Origin: Podospora comata
Taxonomy: Eukaryota > Ascomycota > Sordariomycetes > Sordariales > Podosporaceae
Direction: 5' to 3'
Length of the DNA stretch: 64,000 bases
NCBI GenBank assembly: GCA_017354895.1
Contig: CP071499.1
Coordinates: 3,534,001 to 3,598,000, forward strand
The notes beneath the pieces were generated by a model that did no database searches, was not told where the DNA came from, and saw only the letters and a program-made list of their open reading frames with translations. A program made the position numbers and the translations under genes. Shown piece by piece: positions 57,405 through 64,000 of the stretch; within the stretch, counting starts at the first letter, position 1; every line of letters starts with the position of its first letter.

Positions 57405-60400
57405 GGAGCTTTGGTGATGGCAGCTATAAACCTCTGGGAGGGCATTCCCGTGGTTCTTTTCTCGGTTTGGAATTGGGAGATTTGATTCGAACTTGTATTT
57501 ATGTTAACTCGGAGCTGGGATTTCACGGCGAAAGGGGAGAAAGGGCCGAGACTTACATCGTTCATGTTTACTGTTGATTCTCCTGGGAGGCAGGTCTGGA
57601 GCTGGGAAGAAGCGAGCGGTAGAAAAAGGTAGGACAAGCTTTGTTAAAAAGCCAGGTCTTCATTCTGAGATGCCTCACTCATACATGGATATCAAGACAC
57701 TAGTCCCGATCAGCAACCCAGCCCCTGAGCTGACATTGATGCTGGCCCCCACCTCACCAAATCATCACACTCCTTCGGACTTATATTTAGTTAGCCTCGC
57801 ATTCCTGATCCTTCCGCTCTATCAGATCGTAGGCGGAGCGCAAGCCTCAACTCTTCAACCCTTCCTAATCGAATTATTTCGCTATTTTGATTGGATTGTC
57901 CAACGCAGCGAGAATGTGCTGCGCCATCACCAGACGCCAGTTCATGTGATCGAGGCCTGGATGAGATTCCTGACAATGGCTCCATCCCAGCTCTAAATTC
58001 CAGTCGCCCCAAAACAGAAGAACCATGAGTAGGCAAATTCGAGGGTTCAAAGTAATTCAAGTTGAAAAGAACCCGGAACCACGGTGGCGGGTCGCCTTGG
58101 GGGGCAACCAGCAGGCCGTTTTGGCTTAGGCCACTCGCCTGAGCCATTCAAAAGAAACCCTTTTTTTGACTGCCTTGGCTTGGTTGTCTTGCAAGCGACT
58201 GGCCTCCAGTTGATTGATGAGCATATGGCGGCCGCAGCTAAAGAGGATCTGCATCCTGTTCAGCTACGGGGTCGACAGTATTGACGGCAGGAGAACTATG
58301 GCTTTGGTGAGCATCCATGATCGACAGGCAGCAGAAAGTAGAGTTGATGGCCGGCCGAGTCAGTCAAGGTAGCCAACCCTGATGCAAGTAACTATAGAAT
58401 GTCTCGAGGAACATTGCTTAGGTAGACTGGGTACCTAAGCATCTAGCCAAGACCAAATATGGACATTGGAGAGTGCCGCGTCGACAAGCCTCTTAACTGA
58501 ATCGTTCTCGATGGCTCTGAACAAGAAATTCCGGGTCATCTAAAGACCTCCTGAACAAACCGCTGCACCCAGTCAGCGATTTTCATCGAGTATAAGACCT
58601 TTCCGAACTCGGCGGCGTCTCCCTCGCAAAAAGATTCGGCAAGCGTCGGAATTAACAACGCAGAAACTCTCGCCTAGCCAACACTACGATCCTTTCCTTT
58701 CCTAGAGGAAGAATTCTTCAGCGGTGGACTATCGCCACTTACCAATTGCTTGCTACCTTCTTGCTGGCCTCCCACACTTTCCAGCTACCGAAAAGTAAGA
58801 TTTCAGCCATGATTCCGGGAAAAAAGGGGGGTGAAACCCTTCCGGTAGGGGCACAAGGAGGACCTCGCCACCACTGGCTGTGGTTTGGGGTGCAATCGCG
58901 ACGTCATCATGGCAGCAGTCAGGGGTCATGGTGTAGTAGGAGACCCAGAGGTCTGCCCTACAACTAAACGGATGGAATGCAAGGGAAGACATGCGGTGAT
59001 GTGTGGGAGATGAAGCCGGTTGGCTGCCGAAACGCCCGCTGCACCGAGAGTCTGAAGCCGAGACTAACCTTACCTAATGCCCTTGTGGATAAGGTACCTG
59101 CCTACGGAGAGGAGGGCAAGTACGGAGGGCCGGATTTATACAGGATGGGACCGGCCCACTGCCGACGCCGACAGCGCACCGGTTTTCTGGGTGGGAGCAC
59201 CGTCCGGGACAGCCCGAGAACGGGTACCTGCTCCGTGCTTCACCTCCCGAGTCTGGCCTTTTCAGAGACCGACCAATCAGTTCGAGATGCCCTAGTATCT
59301 CCTGAAGAACGAAGGAACGGGGCGGCGGACATCTGGTAGACTGCACTTCTGATATATCTATTAGGTTGTGGCGACATCTGGGACATGTTTAGCCGGGTGA
59401 CAGTATTGAGGCGGCATACCAATCCCTCTCGCTGGGAGAATTAGTTTACCTACCATGGGCCTCTGACGAAGGACCCCCCCCATATGTTGTACATTATGTG
59501 TGCGCAACCAATATCGGGCCATCCCACCCACTCTTGATGTGCCCAGTGGGATCTTATGCATCACAGTCGGTCGTCACCCACGCAAATTACGTGCAGCGGC
59601 TGGAGATTGTAGCTTCTTCGGGACAGGGTCTCGACTAGCAGATCACGGGGCCATTTTTTGGGAAGGTAATTATCTGCTGGTTCAGGAACGAGGCCGGCAG
59701 CTTGGTGATTCTACCAGGCCTGTTTTGTAGCAACGCTAAGTGGGCATTGATAGGTATGGACCATTCCTTAGCCCGCAAGAGCACGATGACTGCTGCTGCG
59801 GGAATTTGGAGAGACGGCAAGTCGAAAATGTGGTGGATTGGGCTACTCATGCAACCGGCGATGCAACTGCAGCTGGTTCGCATGCAAAGAGACGACGAAT
59901 CAGCAGTTGGACGTTGCTGGATCCTGCAGCAGCATCGTGGAACCCTCCTCGCTTCCGTGCCCGTCTGCTGTACACCTGACCTTTTTGCTTTTCTTGAGGG
60001 AAGCCAGTCGTCCCACGGCACGATAGGGCTCTTGGAAAAAGAGCCGCAGCTCAATCATGGTCGTTTATATTGACGGCCATCTGGCTCATGTGTGGATTCG
60101 GGGTAGAGTTGGGGATGCAATCTGGATCAAGTGGACCAAGATATCCGCCATCGTCATGGTTCTCGTTCGCTTCGGGGGCTTTTCATATCGGGCCCCAAGG
60201 GTAACGCGGCTGTCCCCGAGAGAGTCAACAGACATCTACAGGATGTTCCCCAACGAAGGTAGACGTGTGTGCCTTGATGATCTGGACATACATGATTGTA
60301 CAGCTGGTGTGGTTGAGATAGACAGCCCATGCTATGGGTGAAGTGAAGCCGCTCTGAGAGGCTTTGGGCGTTCCAAGTCACTCGTGGGCTTGTGATCCAC

Positions 60401-61565
60401 TGTCACTGTGTGGGGAAGAATGGAGTTGCTGCCAAGGCAAACCACCGACGCTTAGACCATCTATCTGTGAAGGTGGCTGGGAGCTGAAGGGTGAGAGTTG
60501 GGTACACCTGGTGACTTGCCATGGGCATGGGCTGTTGGAGAAAGCAGAGCCGTTGTAATATCAATCGATATGCCCTAGGCGTTTACCTCATTCATCTGTG
60601 TTGGAGGCACACACATTGCAGGACTTCTTGAGGTTGGGGAAAATTGGGGGAGGGTACCCCTCCACGCCAAGCTCCTTTGGTAGGTGGGCGGGAGCTTTAC
60701 CTTACCTACCCCTCCATCAAGGGGACGTTGGTCCTTTGGCGGGGTAGATTCTGCTTGAGCTGTGCCCTATCACTATCTGGCCAGTGCTCGCATTGTTGGT
60801 CGCTGATGGCTGGCTCAGACCTACGTACTATTGTACTCGCCGTACTCTTCATCTTTGGAGCAAGGCACCATGGTTCCAGAGCTCTTTAGGTGCGCTAACA
60901 AGGGCCGCTGAGTTCGCGATGCCGAGGTCTGTCCGGCTCTCAACTCTCAAGCTCTCCTGGCCAAGACCAACCAACGATATTCTTCCGTAGGAGCCCTAGT
61001 GAATGCACCCAACTGGTGCTTGATTGGCTGTTTCATTTCGTCGGGAGCGTGCTAGACCTCCAGACTTCAGCCTGCGTGCCTGCGTGCCTGCTTCGATTAT
61101 CTATTAGTATGTGCTTGGGTCAGGCAGCACCCCACGGTTTGTCAACCTCTGACCATGATCGGGCTGGTAAGCTTCCGAAAACAGCCACCGCTCCGTGGTC
61201 TGGCGTGTGTTTGTTTCGTGGGTTGGGCAGTGTCGCATCGCCGGTAGGGTCGATCGACCTAAGCCGCGGATATCCCAGCCAAACTTGGCTGGACATGCAT
61301 GGAGGCAAAGAGCCACGGACGGCATTGGATGGCAGGGACTGCTTAATGCCTGGCCTGGTTTGTCCGAACACGATTCATGTCATCAGTTTTACTTTTTAGC
61401 ATTGTACGGACTGGTTTTGTCCGCCCAGGAGGACTGGAGCAGAAAACAAATCTGAGCCTGGCCAGGAGCTTGGTGCGTGGACTGCCATTTATTAATAGAA
61501 ACGCTCGTCCACAACATGTGGCGAACGGCAGCTCCCAACTCCTAGACCGCTACTTGTTTTCTGCT

Positions 61566-61613
61566 GTCTGCTTTCTGCTTTCTACTTTCTGCTTTCTGCT
61601 TTCTGCCTCCTGC
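61566..61613. repeat. 7-bp tandem repeat (ctttctg)
   Basis: About six near-perfect copies of tttctgc/ctttctg, one copy reading tttctac and the last diverged. Confidence 0.8.
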
Positions 61614-62510
61614 TTCGACATGCTTACACTACAAGATTCCAGGCTGAATTACCTGCTTGGTATCCGTACTGCGTAGATGCGAATGAGCGAGGGAAGCATG
61701 CGGCTGTATCCGTACGAGTTGTAAAGTAACCTTGAGCGGTGAGCACTTTACCTTCCCACCTATGAAACCACGGAATGCCCCCTTGTTACTGTCTACTGTT
61801 CCCGTGTAAAACAACTGTACTGTGCTGGCTTCACACGCCGAGAGATGTCTGTTGAACGCAACCAACAAGGCTTGAAGGTCTCTCCAAGCTCCAGAGCTGG
61901 GAGCTGGGCACTGGGCTTGTTTGAAACTCTGCCGTGACACCGTGCAGACAGACAGAAGGTGGGCGGCCCACAGGAGCTGCATTGCGCTAAGCTATGGTGA
62001 GAAACGCGTGTGATCAATCACCCTGGACCGCAACGGGCTCATGAATTTATGTTTGGCAGGGGGTTCTGGATAGAAATGGGCGAGGTGCAGATGAGCTCGA
62101 AATTGAAACCAACTCTGCTAAGGAAGGCATCGGACAATCTGTCTTATCTATCACACACGATACTCGTGAGAGGTTGCTCTCCAAATGGAAGCTCTGAGTC
62201 ACTGTGCGAGAACGTCTGCGCAGGGACTGACTTGGCTCGGCAAGGTCCCTGTCATTTTGCAGGGTCCAGCGGGTAGAAGAAGTAGAGACAACCACCAAGA
62301 GACTCGGAGTGGTTATTCATCTTGCGCTCGATTCAAAGTATCGGATAAGTATCCCTCTACCAGCCCCGGAGTTCCAAGATTTCCTTGTTAGATCAGTTGC
62401 GCCTTTGGCCAAGGAACACCACCCATCGCTTGACCAGGCCCTAACGGGGCATGCTGGTCCATCGATTCCTTAGCTCTCTCACTACAGGGGTGAGCTTTTC
62501 CATTCCGCAC

Positions 62511-62544
62511 TGTGTCGCTGTGTCGCCGTGTCGCTGTGCCGCTG
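62511..62544. repeat. 8-bp tandem repeat (tgtgtcgc)
   Basis: Four copies of a tgtgtcgc-like unit, with single-base variants, about 600 bp upstream of the factor's start codon. Confidence 0.75.
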
Positions 62545-63141
62545 GTGTCCGTCACTGCCTGACAGTTGGATGGGACCCAGTTGACGGCTGTCCAGTCCCC
62601 CAATCATTCGCCGCATGGCACCGGGACGATCTGGGATTCTGGACAGACAGACCTGAGAGGGAGATCTGAGACTGTCATCCATGGCAGAAGCTGTCTGTCT
62701 GTCTTGCTCAAGCCAGCCTTTCCTCGTCTTCACCTTATGCAACCGTCGCCTTCACCTACCTCGATTGCTTGGGCTGATGCCAATTGTAAACGTCGGGTTC
62801 CTCGAGAGCGTGATTTCAGCAGACCAGCGGGTATACGAAGCTATTTGGACCCTCCAAGAATCCAATTGCATCCCGTCGGGATAGCATGCGATAGCCTGCT
62901 TCACTGCCCTGTTCCCGTCCCTCCCCACCGCTCCGCTGCTGCCCGCCGCCGCCCGCCGCTGTCGCTGTCTCCTCCGTGTCTGTCCCCCCCACCCCTCCAA
63001 TCTTCAGCGTGCTTCTACTCTGTTCTTGCCTCTTGTTTCCCCCGACCACACCCACGCAATCTCGACGCTTCCGACTTGTCTCTGCCTTTTACGCTGTCGC
63101 CAGAGTCGCCTGGAGCCTGTAACCCATTCTCGGTCCCACGG

Positions 63142-64000
63142 ATGATGACTGTGTCGAGTGACGCTGGCAGTAAGCTTGAGGGTGTCGCCGCCATGTCCAA
63201 TTCCCCTGCCTCTGCGTCGACCACTGCCGCTGGCGGCACTGCGCCCGTCGGTGATGAAGTTGGTATGTTTTTCCCCAATGGTGTCGTTCCAACCATCCGG
63301 TCTCGATTGAGTCCTGCAAAACTGACAAGTGCTCCCTTTGGTGGCGAGAAAAAAGCCTCAACAATCACGGTCAACACCAAGGTTCCCGCAGCCAGTTTCC
63401 CGACGCCCAAGACCGACAAGCCGCGCCCTCATGTTTGCGGCACCTGCCAGCGCTCGTTCGCTCGGCTGGAGCATCTCAAGCGCCACGAGCGCTCGCATAC
63501 CAAAGAAAAGCCGTTTGAGTGTCCCGAGTGCACGCGTTGCTTTGCTCGCCGCGATCTGCTGTTGCGACACCAGCAGAAGCTCCATCAGACCACGACTCCT
63601 TCCTCCCGTCCACGTAATCGTCGCGAGAGCGCCAGCGGGGCTGCCCCCGGTGCCAGCCGTGTCCGCAAAAACAGCATCGCAGGTCCGAGTGCTGCTGCCG
63701 CTGCCGCTGCTGCCGCCGCCAACAGCAATGCCGCGTCCATGAGACCGCGCGCCAACACTATCAGCCACATCGACAATGCTGCGATGCAGAACATGCTGGC
63801 AACGAACCTGCAGGTCCAAAGGGGAATCCAGCCTACGCACAGCCGTCACGCTAGCCTCGTTGGTCTGCCCATGAGCAACACCTTTGACACCTATGGCATG
63901 GCTGCCGCTCTGGCGCAGCGAGGGGCTCCTCATGGGCTTCCCAAGCTGGAGACTCACGGCATCAGCATGGACTTCACCGGTGGCCTGCGGACAGCGCCTC
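63142..64000 (+). CDS. C2H2 zinc-finger transcription factor, AmdX/Adr1-like (5' part, runs off window)
   Basis: Open from ATG 63142 to the window end (286 codons), no intron needed. Two adjacent C2H2 fingers: finger 1 C99-C102-H115-H119 ([19 protein letters not shown]) and finger 2 C127-C130-H143-H148 ([18 protein letters not shown]), joined by the linker [10 protein letters not shown]. This pair, followed by a basic RPRNRRES patch and low-complexity alanine and asparagine runs (about 180-195), is typical of the AmdX/Adr1-like regulators of Pezizomycotina, whose fingers resemble yeast Adr1. The subgroup call is from memory of the finger sequence. The usual large C-terminal regulatory part lies beyond the window. 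A GTATGT at about 63,262 could start an intron, but no in-phase acceptor fits and the read-through frame stays open. Confidence 0.88.
   Translation, partial: MMTVSSDAGSKLEGVAAMSNSPASASTTAAGGTAPVGDEVGMFFPNGVVPTIRSRLSPAKLTSAPFGGEKKASTITVNTKVPAASFPTPKTDKPRPHVCGTCQRSFARLEHLKRHERSHTKEKPFECPECTRCFARRDLLLRHQQKLHQTTTPSSRPRNRRESASGAAPGASRVRKNSIAGPSAAAAAAAAAANSNAASMRPRANTISHIDNAAMQNMLATNLQVQRGIQPTHSRHASLVGLPMSNTFDTYGMAAALAQRGAPHGLPKLETHGISMDFTGGLRTAP

Larger units (their letters stand above)
57405..63141. other. gene-free interval of 5.7 kb upstream of a transcription factor gene
   Basis: No frame on either strand shows a domain, a signal peptide with a convincing body, or intron-joined conservation. 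Short repeats occur at 61566-61613 and 62511-62544, and a C-rich, CT-rich stretch precedes the start codon (62,890-63,060), typical of fungal leaders. The interval probably combines a long promoter and a long, perhaps intron-containing, 5' leader of the factor starting at 63142. Unrecognised non-coding RNAs are possible. Confidence 0.5.

Noticed and set aside
57574-57996. 140-codon frame with a hydrophobic stretch
   Set aside because: Overlaps frames on the other strand, lacks a signal peptide or domain, and lies in the upstream region of the WSC gene.
59702-60073. 123-codon plus-strand frame in the long gene-free region
   Set aside because: Several overlapping frames of similar size on both strands; no recognisable content.
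63262-63328. Possible intron in the transcription factor gene (GTATGT..AG)
   Set aside because: The 67-bp segment is not a multiple of three and its removal would break the frame that leads into the zinc fingers; the read-through frame is open.
22276-64000. Secondary-metabolite or other functional gene cluster
   Set aside because: The genes are unrelated housekeeping and wall or membrane functions; there is no polyketide synthase, peptide synthetase, terpene cyclase or dedicated regulator set.

Overview
The window comes from a filamentous ascomycete, most likely a Sordariomycete. The evidence is short (54-91 bp) GT..AG introns with CTRAY-like branch points, Pezizomycotina-type gene families (PTH11-like receptor, WSC protein, DUF7719, AmdX-like C2H2 factor), and a repeat block with the near-total loss of CA and TG dinucleotides that repeat-induced point mutation (RIP) leaves.

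Region 1 (1 to about 22,100) is AT-rich, heavily RIP-mutated and has no host gene I can support. It is built from chromodomain-type Ty3/Gypsy LTR retrotransposons. An older element (6025-21072, target duplication CCTAA) was split by a related younger one (7583-15003, target duplication TATAT). Both lie on the minus strand and both are thoroughly broken. Each carries, between pol and its downstream LTR, an extra coding-like segment on the opposite strand. A solo LTR of the same superfamily (4116-4504, target duplication TTTAT) and two more LTR scraps (about 680-1085) lie to the left in the opposite orientation. The LTRs share their R/U5 part but have different U3 parts with different internal repeats.

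Region 2 (22,100-50,111) is ordinary gene-rich euchromatin: a conserved fungal hypothetical gene, a PTH11-like seven-helix membrane protein, a secreted double-psi beta-barrel protein, RAD5 (with a C-terminal micro-exon), an NDUFAF6-like complex I assembly protein diverging from RAD5, an LDB19/ART1-type alpha-arrestin, a GTPBP1/2-type GTPase, LSM3 (four exons), the GPI de-N-acetylase, a DUF7719 membrane protein, a secreted polysaccharide deacetylase, an alpha/beta hydrolase and a MOSC-domain protein. A 3.5 kb gene-free stretch (33,342-36,820) holds a roughly 248 bp terminal-inverted-repeat element that looks like a MITE.

Region 3 (50,193-56,566) is a decaying block: an F-box/LRR-like gene and, diverging from it, a 4.3 kb copy of a large fungal-specific protein. 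Both are interrupted by stops and frame changes, several of them C-to-T or G-to-A type. A WSC-domain membrane protein follows. Then 5.7 kb without a recognisable gene (57,405-63,141) lead to the 5' part of a C2H2 zinc-finger transcription factor that runs off the window.

I saw no CRISPR-like array, biosynthetic cluster or rRNA/tRNA gene. The host genes are mostly unrelated housekeeping functions and do not form a pathway. Gene models are read by eye: intron borders were chosen for GT..AG, phase and restored family motifs. No database search was possible.
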